Shown: positions 26,721 through 36,863, numbered from the stretch's first letter. The stretch is 64,000 nucleotides of DNA from Nitrospirota bacterium (GCA_021811105.1 JAJZPM010000004.1:62001-126000); one strand, 5' to 3'. The notes: generated by a model from the sequence alone, not told the origin. A program made the numbers and translations.

Positions 26721-28127
26721 ATGGCACAGGTCCCGGGTCCAAGCTACAGCATCACTATCAGGGCGGAGATAGAAAACCGCATAGGCATGTTCGCGCAGAT
26801 AGCGGCCGCGATCAGCCAGGTGGGCGGGGACCTCGGCTCGGTAGACATCGTCAGGGTCGAAAAGGGAAAGGTCGTCAGAGACATCACGGTAAACGCCAGA
26901 GACGAAGAGCATGAAAAGACGATCGTAAAATCTATCAGGAAGATTCCCGGCATCAAGGTCCTCCGGGTAATGGACCGCACCTTCTTCGCTCACCACTGCG
27001 GCAAGATCGAGATTTGTCCGAAGCAGACGATCCGGGACAGAAATGACCTCTCGAAGGTATATACACCGGGCGTGGCGAGGGTCTCCCTGGATATCAGTGC
27101 ACATAAGGAGCATATCTTCCGGTATACCATAAAATGCAACTCCGTGGCGATCGTTACTGACGGCACCGCAGTACTCGGGCTGGGAGACATCGGCCCCGAA
27201 GCCGCCCTGCCGGTCATGGAGGGTAAGGCTATGATCTTCAAGGAGTTTGCCGGGGTCGACGCATACCCTATCTGCCTCGCCACAAAAGACCCGGAGGAGA
27301 TCATCGCGACGGTCAAGAACATTGCAGTACCGTTTGGCGGCATAAATCTCGAGGACATCTCGGCGCCCCGCTGCTTCGGGATCGAAGAAAGGCTGCGGAA
27401 GATACTCGACATTCCGGTCATCCACGACGACCAGCACGGTACCGCGGTCGTGGTGCTCGCCGCGCTCATAAACGTCGGCAGGCTCCTTAAGAAAGACATC
27501 AGGAGGATGCGGATCGTGATATCGGGCGCAGGGGCCGCGGGCTCCGCCAACGCGCTCATGCTCTCGTCGTACGGAGTAAAGGACATCGTCGTATGTGACA
27601 GGTCAGGCGCGATCTACAAAGGCAGAAGAATCAATATGACCGCCTACAAGAGGCTTCTGGCCGGAAAGACGAACATGAGGAAGATCCGGGGCTGCATCTC
27701 CGAATCGGTCGCCGGGGCGAACGTCTTTATCGGTCTTTCCGCGCCCAATGTCCTGACGCCGGATGACGTCAGAAAGATGGCGAAGGACCCTATAGTCTTT
27801 GCCCTGGCGAATCCCGATCCCGAAATCGCTCCCGAAGACGCCGCACCGCTTGTCAGAGTGCTGGCGACCGGGAGGTCTGATTACCCGAACCAGATCAATA
27901 ACATGCTCGGCTTTCCCGGCATATTCAGGGGGCTCCTTGATGTAAGGGCGAGGGGGGTGAACGAGGAGGTGAAGTTCGCCGCCGCGAAGGCAATCGCCTA
28001 TACGGTGAAGGACGATGAGCTTCACGAGGACTATATCATCCCGAGTATCTTCGACAGGAGCGTTGTTTCTGCTGTCGCCCATGCGGTCGCGGACGCGGCT
28101 AGAAAGACCGGGTTGGCGCGGCATTAG
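26721..28127 (+). CDS. Malic enzyme with N-terminal ACT domain
   Basis: The enzyme decarboxylates malate to pyruvate with NAD(P)+. Residues 1-85 form an ACT domain (YSITIRAEIENRIGMFAQIA), likely a site for amino-acid control. The malic domain follows, with KVYTPGVARVS, the metal-binding FGGINLEDISAPRCF and IPVIHDDQHGTAVV; the NAD domain has IVISGAGAAGSANALML. AGGAGGGTAGATC precedes the ATG. It is divergent from sdhABfumC (131-bp gap), linking the C4 pathway to pyruvate. Its end overlaps the convergent glucoamylase gene by 4 nt. Confidence 0.94.
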   Translation: MAQVPGPSYSITIRAEIENRIGMFAQIAAAISQVGGDLGSVDIVRVEKGKVVRDITVNARDEEHEKTIVKSIRKIPGIKVLRVMDRTFFAHHCGKIEICPKQTIRDRNDLSKVYTPGVARVSLDISAHKEHIFRYTIKCNSVAIVTDGTAVLGLGDIGPEAALPVMEGKAMIFKEFAGVDAYPICLATKDPEEIIATVKNIAVPFGGINLEDISAPRCFGIEERLRKILDIPVIHDDQHGTAVVVLAALINVGRLLKKDIRRMRIVISGAGAAGSANALMLSSYGVKDIVVCDRSGAIYKGRRINMTAYKRLLAGKTNMRKIRGCISESVAGANVFIGLSAPNVLTPDDVRKMAKDPIVFALANPDPEIAPEDAAPLVRVLATGRSDYPNQINNMLGFPGIFRGLLDVRARGVNEEVKFAAAKAIAYTVKDDELHEDYIIPSIFDRSVVSAVAHAVADAARKTGLARH

Positions 28128-30529
28128 CCGGTTCGGGTCTCAACCTTCACCCTGAAATCCGTCCCCTCCCACTTTTCTGCTCCGGGCCAGTAAAAGGTAA
28201 AATCGATGACCCCGCCCTCCTGCATCGCCGAGACAGGGATGTCGACCAGGAAGACCCCCACTCCTGTCTCCCTGGTCTCATCCTCTCTTACATTCTGCCA
28301 GCCGTCAATTCCCCAATGCACCTTCGCCGGCGACAACACCTCTATGCGCAATATACTCCCTTTGGACATCGTCCGGATTTTATGGTTGAAGCGCCAGATG
28401 ACAAAGGGCGAACCCGTTTTCCCGACGACATACCGTTCGTAAGTCTGGGGCGGCATGTCGAAGACGCGGCCGTCCGCAATCGAACGGACGAGCTTGATAT
28501 ATTCCGAATGTGCCCAGACAAGGGGCATGGCGGACCCCGATGGCCTGCCGAAGAAGAGCTCCCGCTCGGGGATATCGGCCGAGTCCCAGATCTGTTCAGA
28601 GATCATCCCTCCCTCGTTTGCGAATGAGGCCATCGTCTTCAGAAGCCTTTCCGCCTCCAGTATACGTCCTGCCGCAATCTCGTAATGGCCGCGCTCACCG
28701 GTAAGTAAAGGCCAGAGCCTGCCGGTACCGGTACCGTCAAAGGGCGACCCGTCGTCATGTTCTCCGTATCCGTCGTCATTGTAGCGGTGCCAGGCAGGCC
28801 CGTAAGGGGCTTCGACCCTCAGGAGCGAGTCGATCACCTTGACCGTATTGACGATCTTACGGTCATCAGCGGCCCGCAGCCCGAACCTCACCAGCGCAAG
28901 GGCGTCCGGGCTTATAATATGGGAGGCCGGCTCGTCGCTCTGCCCCGGGAGCCGGTTCTTTATCGGCACGAAGCCGCTTGTCGGCGACGACGCATCAGCC
29001 GTCTCAGGAGGCGCGATCCGGACATAATAGCCTTCGACCTTGAATTCGCGGCAGTAATCGGTGCCTCTTACGTAGGTCCAGCGCTCTATGTTCGAGTTCC
29101 AGTTGTCGGCTGTTTCGCGCAGGTATGAAGCGATCCCGGGTTCGTTGTGGGCTTCCGCCAGCTCGGCGGCAACCAGGAGGCCGGCGATTTCAACGGCGAG
29201 GGTAAACGGAGAGTAGCCGGGGTCTTCCTCCCAGCGGTCTTCCTGCGTCACAGGGCCGTTGCAGACTATAAATGCTGCGGCGCGGAGGACCATCGGCCAG
29301 AATTTGGCGATCTCCTCCTTCGCGAAGACTTTTTCTCTACCTGCCATGTCAACAAGGAGGATAGGGAAGGCGGTCTCGTCCAGCTGCAGCCCGCTCCAGT
29401 AAGGAGTGCCGTCGAGCCACATATTCTGGGGCCAGTGGCCGTCGGCCTCCTGGGTGACCTGGAGATAATTGAGCACCCGCCGCACGTCGTTAGACGCACC
29501 GGCGGCAAGCATTCCTCCAGCAGTCTCCGCAAGGTCTCGCGGCCAGGCGAGATGATAGCCGCCGAGATCGTCATCTCCTTTGGCGAACCCCCATGGGACC
29601 GAGAGGCTGGCGATAATGCCGCCCCTGAACCTCTTGGATTCGTGTGTCCGAAGTACCGCGCAGCTTATACGGTAAAGGTCCCCAGCATCCGACGGCATTT
29701 CATGGACAGGCAGCCTTCCGTGCCACTCGCCCCATTCGCGGATGTATTTTCCTTTTGCCTCTTCGAACCCGTCGAACAGGCTCGCAAGTGCCCGGTTCCC
29801 GGCTTCTGAATGGTTCCTTCCGAATCCGAGGGCGAGCACGAATTCCCCGCGGCTATCTTTTACATCTATCTCCCCGGTGAGCGCAACATTCCCGTTTTCC
29901 GCCTTCTGGTAGGCCCAGGTCAACTTCTTATTGAGGGAAAGGTCCTGCCAGCCGTCGGAGAAGCCGATATATCCGGCGGACCTCCCGGCCCATGGGGCAG
30001 AAGAGACAAGGGCGAGTGCAAGTCCGTCACGTTCGGCAAATAGCATCGGCACACCCTTGTAGTCGCTTATCCATGCGGTATTGCCGCCCCCCCTGTTGCC
30101 GAGATGGGGCGACAGAAGCACATAAAGATGATACGCATCCGGCGCATCATGAAGGACCGTGAAGACGGTCTTCTGAAGGACCACGTCGCGCTCCGGGTCT
30201 GCAAGTATCTCCTTCACGATCCTGTATCGTCCCTGTTTACAGGTATTGGTGAGACGGTAGGCGGGTACTCCGTCAGATAGGTATGAGACCTCAGAGTAGG
30301 CATGCCTTTTTTCCTCCGAGAAGAATTCCTTCCCGTCCGTCACTATAAACCCCATGTCGCGCGTGCATGCCTGGTCCACCCGCGAATAGTAGATCTCGTT
30401 AAATATGCCGTGGCTGAGCGTGAACCATACACGGCTTGCAGCGCTGAGAGAAGTACCTACGCCGCTCTTTGCGCTCGACGTCCAGCGGGCATCCCCGCCG
30501 GGCCAGCCGGGGGCATTAGTATTATCCAT
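28124..30529 (-). CDS. GH15 glucoamylase/glucodextranase-like enzyme
   Basis: I place the start at ATG 30529, 6 nt after GGGAGG; a longer frame upstream lacks a ribosome-binding site. The 801-residue protein has the N-terminal beta-sandwich of prokaryotic GH15 (APGWPGGDARWTSSAKSGVG, then YYSRVDQACTRDMGFIVTDG), the (alpha/alpha)6 barrel with candidate catalytic Glu in QLDETAFPILLV and GMISEQIWDSADIPE, and a C-terminal sheet domain (KVHWGIDGWQNV). No signal peptide is visible, so it would act on internal alpha-glucan, fitting the GH57 locus. It releases glucose from chain ends. Confidence 0.9.
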   Translation of the reverse strand: MDNTNAPGWPGGDARWTSSAKSGVGTSLSAASRVWFTLSHGIFNEIYYSRVDQACTRDMGFIVTDGKEFFSEEKRHAYSEVSYLSDGVPAYRLTNTCKQGRYRIVKEILADPERDVVLQKTVFTVLHDAPDAYHLYVLLSPHLGNRGGGNTAWISDYKGVPMLFAERDGLALALVSSAPWAGRSAGYIGFSDGWQDLSLNKKLTWAYQKAENGNVALTGEIDVKDSRGEFVLALGFGRNHSEAGNRALASLFDGFEEAKGKYIREWGEWHGRLPVHEMPSDAGDLYRISCAVLRTHESKRFRGGIIASLSVPWGFAKGDDDLGGYHLAWPRDLAETAGGMLAAGASNDVRRVLNYLQVTQEADGHWPQNMWLDGTPYWSGLQLDETAFPILLVDMAGREKVFAKEEIAKFWPMVLRAAAFIVCNGPVTQEDRWEEDPGYSPFTLAVEIAGLLVAAELAEAHNEPGIASYLRETADNWNSNIERWTYVRGTDYCREFKVEGYYVRIAPPETADASSPTSGFVPIKNRLPGQSDEPASHIISPDALALVRFGLRAADDRKIVNTVKVIDSLLRVEAPYGPAWHRYNDDGYGEHDDGSPFDGTGTGRLWPLLTGERGHYEIAAGRILEAERLLKTMASFANEGGMISEQIWDSADIPERELFFGRPSGSAMPLVWAHSEYIKLVRSIADGRVFDMPPQTYERYVVGKTGSPFVIWRFNHKIRTMSKGSILRIEVLSPAKVHWGIDGWQNVREDETRETGVGVFLVDIPVSAMQEGGVIDFTFYWPGAEKWEGTDFRVKVETRTG

Positions 30530-30687
30530 GAGAAAACCTCCCTTCCAAACCTTAGCATCCCAATCCCACGCTAGAAAGCACGGCAAATCCCGTAAACACA
30601 CTTTATCACATAGGTGCAAAAGATCAATGGCGGCGGGAGGAAATACCGGAGACGGGAGAAAGGGAGGCCGTTAGTAAAGCACCCTCA

Positions 30688-30763
30688 TTGTCATTGCCCG
30701 ACTTGATCGGGCAATCCAGAACTTCTTATAAACGCTGGATTCCCGCCTCCGCGGGAATGACGC
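30688..30763. repeat. Dispersed palindromic element, full copy (two hairpins)
   Basis: The first hairpin is ATTGCCCGA/TCGGGCAAT (30693-30715). The second is ATTCCCGC/GCGGGAAT (30739-30758). The outer parts (GTCATT...ATCCAG and CTGGAT...AATGAC) are also mutual inverted repeats, so the whole unit can fold as a cross. Related partial copies lie at 38342-38384 and 48121-48145. Confidence 0.8.
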
Positions 30764-30781
30764 CACATGAGGTCTTACTTT

Positions 30782-31354
30782 TCATGAGGCTACCAGTTTC
30801 CAGCCATTGCCGGATTTTCTGAGCTTCACCACCCTCGTCTCCTCTTTTTTCAGTTTTTCTCCGAAGTATTCACAATAGGCGTTGATGCAGAGGAGAGAAT
30901 AAAAAGGCTCGATCGGCTTATACCCGGTCACATACCTGACGGTCGCCGTAGCGTTGTGCTTGTCGAAATCCACCCTTTCTATCTTTTTGAGCACTTCATT
31001 GCATACGGCGCCGTCAAACATCGCAAACGAATCCCTTATATATATGCCGTTTGCGAAGCCCCGTCCCTTATCTGTCGGCATATAAGTCCTGTTCTTCTCC
31101 CCTTTGCCCCCAACGCCCGCCTCCTCTCTGATATATCCTTCCGCAGCCAGCTTTTCGACCCCCTGTACAAATTTCGGAATATCAGGGTTGCCGGCATAGC
31201 CCGCATGGATCATATTAAACACCGGCTGCGGATATTTCACACACTGAAGGACCATCTTCTTTGCTTCATCATCCGAAATCTGCTGGCTGCACGAAAGAAG
31301 GAGGATAAGAGTCCAGAAGGACAGCAGGGGAAGCATTACCGAAGTGATACGCAT
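30782..31354 (-). CDS. Lipoprotein of unknown function
   Basis: The 190-residue protein has a signal peptide with lipobox LLLSC (Cys22) and starts at ATG 31354 after GAGGTAACACT. The body is mixed alpha/beta with several cysteines (LQCVKYPQP, GAVCNEVLKK, CINAYCEYFG). I do not recognise the family. It stands alone between repeats. Confidence 0.65.
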   Translation of the reverse strand: MRITSVMLPLLSFWTLILLLSCSQQISDDEAKKMVLQCVKYPQPVFNMIHAGYAGNPDIPKFVQGVEKLAAEGYIREEAGVGGKGEKNRTYMPTDKGRGFANGIYIRDSFAMFDGAVCNEVLKKIERVDFDKHNATATVRYVTGYKPIEPFYSLLCINAYCEYFGEKLKKEETRVVKLRKSGNGWKLVAS

Positions 31355-31483
31355 AGTGTTACCTCTTCATCAGTTGCTGAATTCAGGATATGAATTATAC
31401 ATGATTAAGGGAGCGAATTGCACGATAAACCTTAGCCTTACATTTGGAGATTCTATCTGAAAAAAAGAAGGCGAATTTGTAGA

Positions 31484-31630
31484 AAAAGATCCATAATCTG
31501 AGGCTCCTCTCTATCCCCGGATGAGGCCGGCCAACCTTTCTTGGGAAATCACGCAAGGTGACGTCTGCGTTTACGTGAACCACGATGAATATCTGCCGAA
31601 TTTATGGACTTTTTCGGCAAGTTCGTCTCC
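31484..31630 (-). repeat. Dispersed element 'GCGTTTACGTGAA', copy 1, downstream of cysK
   Basis: It contains TCTGCGTTTACGTGAACCAC and ATCTGCCGAATTTATG followed by ACTTTTTC. It shares this core with 57963-58036, and its upstream half (CCATAATC...CCAACCTTT) with 38886-39056. It begins 14 nt beyond the cysK stop on the minus strand. The core appears three times in this window, each time just 3' of a minus-strand gene. Confidence 0.75.
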
Positions 31631-31643
31631 TTTATGCCGGACT

Positions 31644-32576
31644 TTACGGTGATTCTGAGGCAAAGAGGCCGGTACTCAGATAACGCTCGCCCCGATCGGG
31701 CAGGATTACCACGACATTTTTACCCTTCCCGAGCTTCCCGGCAACCTTAAGCGCGGCCCACATCGCTGCGCCGGACGAAATACCGGAAAGGATACCCTCT
31801 TTCCTGGCAAGTGCCCGCGCCATATCAGCAGCATCATTGTCGGTTACCGGAATTACCTCATTATAGACCCTTGTATTCAGCACCCCGGGAAAGAATCCCG
31901 CACCGATGCCGGCAATCTTGTGGGGTCCGGGGTTGCCGCCCGAAAGCACCGGCGAGGCAGCCGGTTCGACCGCAGCGATCCAGACATTTGGGTTGCGTTC
32001 CTTCAACACCTCTCCTATGCCGGTGATCGTGCCGCCCGTGCCTACACCCGCCACGAAACCGTCCGGAACAGCGCCGAGGTCGTTCAATATCTCTACAGCT
32101 GTTGTTTTTCTGTGGACTTCGGGGTTCGCAGGATTTTCGAACTGCTGGGGCATAAAATAAAATTCAGGATGCTCCCTGTGGATTTCCGATGCCTTATCTA
32201 CCGCACCTTTCATGCCCTTTTTCCCCTCGGTCAGTACGAGTTCGGCACCATAGGCCTGGAGCAGTTGCCGCCGCTCCATAGACATCGTTTCAGCCATGGT
32301 AAGCACCAGCTTATACCCCTTGACCGCAGCGACCATCGCAAGTCCGATTCCGGTATTGCCGCTCGTCGGTTCGATTATCGCACCGCCCGGCCTTAACCTT
32401 CCCGACTTTTCGGCCGTCTCTATCATCGACAGGGCGATCCTGTCCTTCACCGACCCGCCCGGGTTACATCCTTCGAGTTTCGCCCATATCGCGGCACCCC
32501 CTGACTCGGTCATTCGGTTGATGCGCACAAGCGGTGTATTGCCGATAAACTTCAGGACATCCTCATGCAGCATCAT
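31644..32576 (-). CDS. cysK: Cysteine synthase A
   Basis: CysK makes cysteine from O-acetylserine and sulfide. The 310 residues start at ATG 32576 (an adjacent ATG at 32573 is equally good), after GGAGGCACT. The PLP lysine is in [16 protein letters not shown], the substrate loop is [16 protein letters not shown], and [17 protein letters not shown] binds phosphate. A longer upstream frame is non-homologous. No cysE is in the window. It may share metabolites with the trans-sulfuration enzyme at 19.8 kb. Confidence 0.95.
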   Translation of the reverse strand: MMLHEDVLKFIGNTPLVRINRMTESGGAAIWAKLEGCNPGGSVKDRIALSMIETAEKSGRLRPGGAIIEPTSGNTGIGLAMVAAVKGYKLVLTMAETMSMERRQLLQAYGAELVLTEGKKGMKGAVDKASEIHREHPEFYFMPQQFENPANPEVHRKTTAVEILNDLGAVPDGFVAGVGTGGTITGIGEVLKERNPNVWIAAVEPAASPVLSGGNPGPHKIAGIGAGFFPGVLNTRVYNEVIPVTDNDAADMARALARKEGILSGISSGAAMWAALKVAGKLGKGKNVVVILPDRGERYLSTGLFASESP

Positions 32577-32686
32577 AGTGCCTCCTCCCCTGCCGTAAGG
32601 GTTATCGTGAAAAACTATGCGGCACAGGGTAAAAGAATTATAACACAGCATAAAAAAAGCTGTTCCTATTGAAATGCCCGATAGTG

Positions 32687-32692
32687 TACAAT
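32687..32692 (+). promoter_or_regulatory. -10 hexamer (TACAAT) 8 nt before the ATP-cone nuclease gene
   Basis: TACAAT lies 8 nt before ATG 32701. The sequence between is TTTCTTTA, with no ribosome-binding site. The -35 box is weak. It fits the leaderless pattern seen at other genes here. Confidence 0.4.
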
Positions 32693-32700
32693 TTTCTTTA

Positions 32701-33543
32701 ATGGACATAACGATCACGAAGTCGTCTGGACAGCAGGAGAAATTCGAGGTTCGCAAGCTTGTCGACTCGCTCGTCCGCTCTGGCGCGCCGCCCGACATTG
32801 CGGCGGAGATCGCGCAAAAGGTCGAACGGCAGATGCCGCCGTTGTCCCATACAAAGACGATCTTCAGGCTGGCGAAGAAGCTGCTGAGGCAGTACAATGC
32901 CGTGTCCGGCATGAAATATTCTCTCAAGAAGGCGCTCTCGGCCCTGGGACCTTCGGGATATCCCTTCGAGAAATACGTTGCGAGGATCCTTAAATCCCAC
33001 GGGTACGAGGTCGAAGTCGACAAGATAGTGACGGGATACTGTGTAGCCCACGAGGTCGATGTCTACGCAGTCAAGGGGGATGAGCATTTTGTCGTGGAAT
33101 GCAAATATCACAGCATCGGCGGCAACCCTACCGACGTAAAAGTAGCGCTCTACATCCATTCGCGATTCGAAGATATCCGGAAGGCCTTCGATCAAAACCC
33201 CGCGGAGGAAAAAGTTACTTACCGGGGGTTGCTCGTGACGAATACCCGGCTGACTACGGACGCAATCAAGTATGCGGAATGCACCGGCCTCGGGATCATG
33301 AGCTGGAGATACCCGGCAAAGGAGAGCCTCGAAAAGATGATAGAGGGTAGGAGGCTCTACCCGGTCACGGTCCTTCCTGCCGCAGGGAAGAAGGTGCTAG
33401 AGTCCCTCGTACGAAACGACATCATCCTGGCGCAGGAAATCGCAGACATGGACGAGAAGGACTTTTTGAGAAGGAGCGGGCTCGACGCAGCAACCGCCAG
33501 GACGATCAAAAGGCAGGCGGATGAGCTCTGCCCGTGCGGATAG
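32701..33543 (+). CDS. ATP-cone domain fused to a PD-(D/E)XK (Mrr-like) nuclease
   Basis: The 280-residue protein opens with an ATP-cone ([20 protein letters not shown], about residues 3-90), the nucleotide-sensing module best known from ribonucleotide reductases. Residues 95-215 are a restriction-endonuclease-like fold, with the core Asp in [12 protein letters not shown] and the Glu-X-Lys in [13 protein letters not shown]. The C-terminal 60 residues look like a helix-hairpin-helix segment ([20 protein letters not shown]). It is probably a DNA nuclease controlled by ATP or dATP, for repair or defence. It stands alone between cysK and trpB. Confidence 0.8.
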   Translation: MDITITKSSGQQEKFEVRKLVDSLVRSGAPPDIAAEIAQKVERQMPPLSHTKTIFRLAKKLLRQYNAVSGMKYSLKKALSALGPSGYPFEKYVARILKSHGYEVEVDKIVTGYCVAHEVDVYAVKGDEHFVVECKYHSIGGNPTDVKVALYIHSRFEDIRKAFDQNPAEEKVTYRGLLVTNTRLTTDAIKYAECTGLGIMSWRYPAKESLEKMIEGRRLYPVTVLPAAGKKVLESLVRNDIILAQEIADMDEKDFLRRSGLDAATARTIKRQADELCPCG

Positions 33544-33636
33544 GTTTTTCCTTTTGGCCTGTATTTATGCTATCTTAACATATTGACTTGGAAGTAAAAT
33601 TAGGCCGTTCAGACTAGAATAATCCGGAGGCAAGTT

Positions 33637-34989
33637 ATGCGAGAGACTAAAATCGTACTTCCCGACAGGGAGATCCCGAAGCAGTGGTACAACATCGTGG
33701 CGGACATGCCGAACCCGCCGAAGCCGCCGCTCCATCCGGCGACGAAACAGCCGATTGGCCCGGACGACCTGAAGGCGATATTCCCGATGTCCCTGATAGA
33801 GCAGGAAGTCTCGACCCAGCGTTGGATCGATATACCTGAAGAGGTCCTGGATATCTACAGTCTCTGGAGGCCCTCCCCCCTTTATCGCGCACACAGGCTC
33901 GAAGCAGCGCTTAAAACGCCGGCAAAGATCTATTACAAATACGAAGGTGTGAGTCCCGCGGGCAGCCACAAGCCGAACACTTCCATCCCGCAGGCCTATT
34001 ACAACAAAAAGGCGGGCGTCAAGAGGATCGCGACCGAGACAGGCGCCGGCCAGTGGGGTTCCGCCCTTGCCCTTGCCGGAAGCCTCTTCGGCATTGATGT
34101 GACGGTATACATGGTCAAGGTCAGTTTCAATCAAAAACCTTACCGGAGGATCTCGATGGAGACATGGGGCGCCACTGTCCATGCCAGCCCTTCGACAGTG
34201 ACGAATTCAGGAAAGAAAATACTTGAGGCAGACCCGGACAGTCCCGGGAGTCTCGGCATCGCGATATCCGAGGCGGTCGAAGATGCCGCGACCCACGATG
34301 ACACGAATTACGCCCTCGGCTCGGTCCTGAACCATGTGCTTCTCCATCAGACGGTGATAGGTCTCGAGGCGAAGAAGCAGTTCGCGATGGCGGGCGATTA
34401 TCCGGACGTGGTCATAGGGTGCTGCGGCGGCGGCTCCAATCTGGGCGGCGTCAGTTTCCCCTTCCTCCAGGACAAGATCAGTGGGAAGAAACTGCGGGTC
34501 CTGGCGGTCGAGCCGATATCCTGCCCGACGCTCACCAGGGGCGAATTCAGATATGACTTCGGCGATACGGCGGGGCTGACGCCATTAATGATGATGTACA
34601 CCCTCGGCCATGATTTTATACCTCCCGGTATCCATGCGGGAGGTCTCCGGTACCATGCGGACGCTCCGCTTATATGTCAGCTTTATAAGGACAAGCTGAT
34701 CGACGCGGTCGCATACGGCCAGACCCAGGTCTTCGAGGCGGCTATACAGTTCGCAAAAACCGAGGCCATAATCCCGGCTCCCGAGAGCTCACATGCGATA
34801 AGGGCGGCGATCGACGAGGCGCTCCTTGCCAAGGAAGAAGGAAAAGAAAAAACCATATTCTTCAACCTCAGCGGACACGGGTATCTCGACATGACCGCCT
34901 ACGAAGACTACCTCGCAGGCAAGCTCGTCGATTATGCCTACCCGGACGAAAAGATCAAGGAAGCGCTGGCAAAACTGCCGGTAATTTAG
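33637..34989 (+). CDS. trpB: Tryptophan synthase beta chain, TrpB2 type
   Basis: TrpB joins indole and serine. At 450 residues it is longer than TrpB1 and has the TrpB2 hallmarks: an N-terminal extension ([17 protein letters not shown]) and the modified PLP segment [20 protein letters not shown], with the Schiff-base Lys in [25 protein letters not shown] binds the phosphate. CCGGAGG precedes ATG 33637. TrpB2 often works without TrpA and may salvage indole; no trpA is in the window. trpF follows after a hairpin. Confidence 0.93.
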   Translation: MRETKIVLPDREIPKQWYNIVADMPNPPKPPLHPATKQPIGPDDLKAIFPMSLIEQEVSTQRWIDIPEEVLDIYSLWRPSPLYRAHRLEAALKTPAKIYYKYEGVSPAGSHKPNTSIPQAYYNKKAGVKRIATETGAGQWGSALALAGSLFGIDVTVYMVKVSFNQKPYRRISMETWGATVHASPSTVTNSGKKILEADPDSPGSLGIAISEAVEDAATHDDTNYALGSVLNHVLLHQTVIGLEAKKQFAMAGDYPDVVIGCCGGGSNLGGVSFPFLQDKISGKKLRVLAVEPISCPTLTRGEFRYDFGDTAGLTPLMMMYTLGHDFIPPGIHAGGLRYHADAPLICQLYKDKLIDAVAYGQTQVFEAAIQFAKTEAIIPAPESSHAIRAAIDEALLAKEEGKEKTIFFNLSGHGYLDMTAYEDYLAGKLVDYAYPDEKIKEALAKLPVI

Positions 34990-35004
34990 ATAGTAAGTAT
35001 GTAG

Positions 35005-35035
35005 GGGCGGACCCATGTGTTCGCCCTTTATTTTT
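35005..35035 (+). terminator. Palindromic repeat/terminator between trpB and trpF
   Basis: GGGCGGA (35005-35011) pairs with TTCGCCC (35020-35026, one G-T pair) around an 8-nt loop and is followed by TTTATTTTT, right up to the trpF ATG. The unit GTAGGGGCGGACC...TTCGCCC resembles a palindrome common in bacterial intergenic DNA. It may end trpB transcripts or attenuate trpF. Confidence 0.65.
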
Positions 35036-35653
35036 ATGGTAAGAGTCAAAATCTGCGGGATTACCAATATCGATGACGCGCTCGCCGCGGTTGATTACGG
35101 GGCGGACGCGCTCGGTTTTGTCTTCTTCAAAGGAAGTCCCCGTTTTATTTCTCCGGAAAAGACCGCCACCATTATAAAGGTGCTGCCTCCATTTGTGCAG
35201 GCAGTTGGCGTCTTTGTGGATGAATCCCCCGCAGAGATAGGTAAACTCATTTCGGCAACCGGCGTCAGCCTCGTGCAGCTTCACGGCGAAGAACCGCCGG
35301 AGTCATGCAGGATACCGGGGCGGGTAATCAAGGCGATCAGGGTAAAATCTCTCGATAGTCTCGCACCGCTGGTCCAATTCAAGAAATATGTCTCCGCTTT
35401 TCTCCTTGATGCATACTCTCCGGACAAGCTCGGCGGCACCGGGATGCTCTTCAACTGGGACATAGCGGTCGAGGCGAAACGGTTCGGGAGAGTCATCCTT
35501 GCCGGGGGGCTGAAGCCCGATAATGTCGTCGAAGCGGTGAAATACGTCAAACCGTACGGGGTCGATGTGAGCAGCGGGGTAGAACTCGCCAAGGGGAAAA
35601 AAGACCTCGGGAAGATGAAATTGTTTATCGAGAGGGCGAAAGGGGCGATTTAG
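35036..35653 (+). CDS. trpF: Phosphoribosylanthranilate isomerase
   Basis: TrpF catalyses the third step from anthranilate to tryptophan. The 205-residue TIM barrel starts at ATG 35036 (MVRVKICGITNIDDALAAVD); the earlier ATG at 35015 lies inside the palindromic element. The catalytic Cys is in VKICGIT and the general-acid Asp in VFVDESPAE or LLDAYSP; the phosphate-binding loop is ILAGGLKPDNV, and GVDVSSGVE closes the site. No ribosome-binding site is present, because a hairpin and T-rich run sit directly upstream. Confidence 0.95.
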   Translation: MVRVKICGITNIDDALAAVDYGADALGFVFFKGSPRFISPEKTATIIKVLPPFVQAVGVFVDESPAEIGKLISATGVSLVQLHGEEPPESCRIPGRVIKAIRVKSLDSLAPLVQFKKYVSAFLLDAYSPDKLGGTGMLFNWDIAVEAKRFGRVILAGGLKPDNVVEAVKYVKPYGVDVSSGVELAKGKKDLGKMKLFIERAKGAI

Positions 35654-35837
35654 CGGTTGCGCGGGAGCCGACCGGGAGCGGCGCTGGTTAGATTTTCTGA
35701 TCACGCAAATTTTTTTCTCTTGAGGCTATAAGCTTCTCAATGAAGAGAGGGCTGGCTCAGGGGCTATATTCGGGATATTCGGGGGCTATATGATGAATAG
35801 AAATACAGCGCATTTTATCTGAACAAAAAGGAGACCA

Positions 35838-36863
35838 ATGAAAGAAACAGGCCCATCACCTATAGAAATGAAGACACTCTACCGTGCCGCATCCGAGTTC
35901 AGGAAACTCGCTCCGTGGGAGTGGATGGACGATTCAGATGTTTTCGGAGTTCAGGACCCAAGGACCGCCGAGATCGGCTACTGCTGCATTCTCGGCGCAC
36001 TTGAAGAGGTTTTTGCGCTCGTCGCTTATATAGGGGCCGATGGACTTAAAGTGCATCTGAATATGCAGAACGGTAAAATCGAACTCGATGACCCGGACGC
36101 TATGTTCATGCAGGACTGCCTTATGGCGTCTTTCGAGAACAAAGAAAACATGGACAAGGACGACATACGACTGATAAAGAGGCTCAACTTGAACTTTCGT
36201 GGCCGACATGCCTGGCCTATGTTCCAACGATACAAGCCGGGATATTTCCCGTGGCATCTAGACCTCGGCGAAGTCCTGTTCATGACGGATGCCTTAGTGC
36301 AAGCGGCCGAAGTTTGCCGGCGTCTTCTTGAAAATGACGCGCTTCATACGCCTACAAATGAGGGGGTCTATCTTGTGCGGGTTCCTCAGCTCGAAGACGG
36401 GAAAGTTGTCTGGAAAGACGAATGGAGAAAGCCACAGTCTGTTAAGGAGACGTCTTTCAGCGTGGCACATGTTAATGAACTCCACATCCAGCAGCTGAAA
36501 AAAGAAGCGAAGCGGACGGCCGCTGAGTGGGAGATTGATTTCTTCTACGCCCCAACTCCAATTTCAGAGGGTAAAAAACCCTATTATCCATACGCTATCA
36601 TGATCGCCGACCATGATACGGGTTTTATATATGATGTCTACCTCTCTCGTCTTGAGGGTCATAAAAAAGAATTTATGGAACATTTCCTGTCATGCATCGA
36701 AAATACGAAGCAAATTCCCAAGGAGATAATGGTGAGAAAGGAAGAGGCTGCGAGGTTTTTCGAGACATGCGCTGCATCGTTGCAGATCGAACTCAGAGTA
36801 GTAAAGAGGCTTGACGCCGTTGACAGCGCCAGAAGAAGCATGACTCGACATCTACAGTCATGA
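35838..36863 (+). CDS. Uncharacterised protein resembling DUF7309/DUF6930
   Basis: The 341-residue soluble protein has AAGGAGACC before its ATG. Segments such as FRKLAPWEWMDDSDVFGVQD and EIGYCCILGALEEVFALVAY resemble the DUF7309 domain, and the second half (PYYPYAIMIADHDTGFIYDV) resembles DUF6930, often joined in one protein. No membrane segment, zinc motif or catalytic motif is clear. It stands at the edge of a patch with gene remnants and a toxin-antitoxin pair. The function is unknown. Confidence 0.65.
   Translation: MKETGPSPIEMKTLYRAASEFRKLAPWEWMDDSDVFGVQDPRTAEIGYCCILGALEEVFALVAYIGADGLKVHLNMQNGKIELDDPDAMFMQDCLMASFENKENMDKDDIRLIKRLNLNFRGRHAWPMFQRYKPGYFPWHLDLGEVLFMTDALVQAAEVCRRLLENDALHTPTNEGVYLVRVPQLEDGKVVWKDEWRKPQSVKETSFSVAHVNELHIQQLKKEAKRTAAEWEIDFFYAPTPISEGKKPYYPYAIMIADHDTGFIYDVYLSRLEGHKKEFMEHFLSCIENTKQIPKEIMVRKEEAARFFETCAASLQIELRVVKRLDAVDSARRSMTRHLQS

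Noticed and set aside
31395-31583. 62-codon open frame downstream of cysK
   Set aside because: It lies within the dispersed GCGTTTACGTGAA repeat and reads differently in the other copies because of frameshifts.
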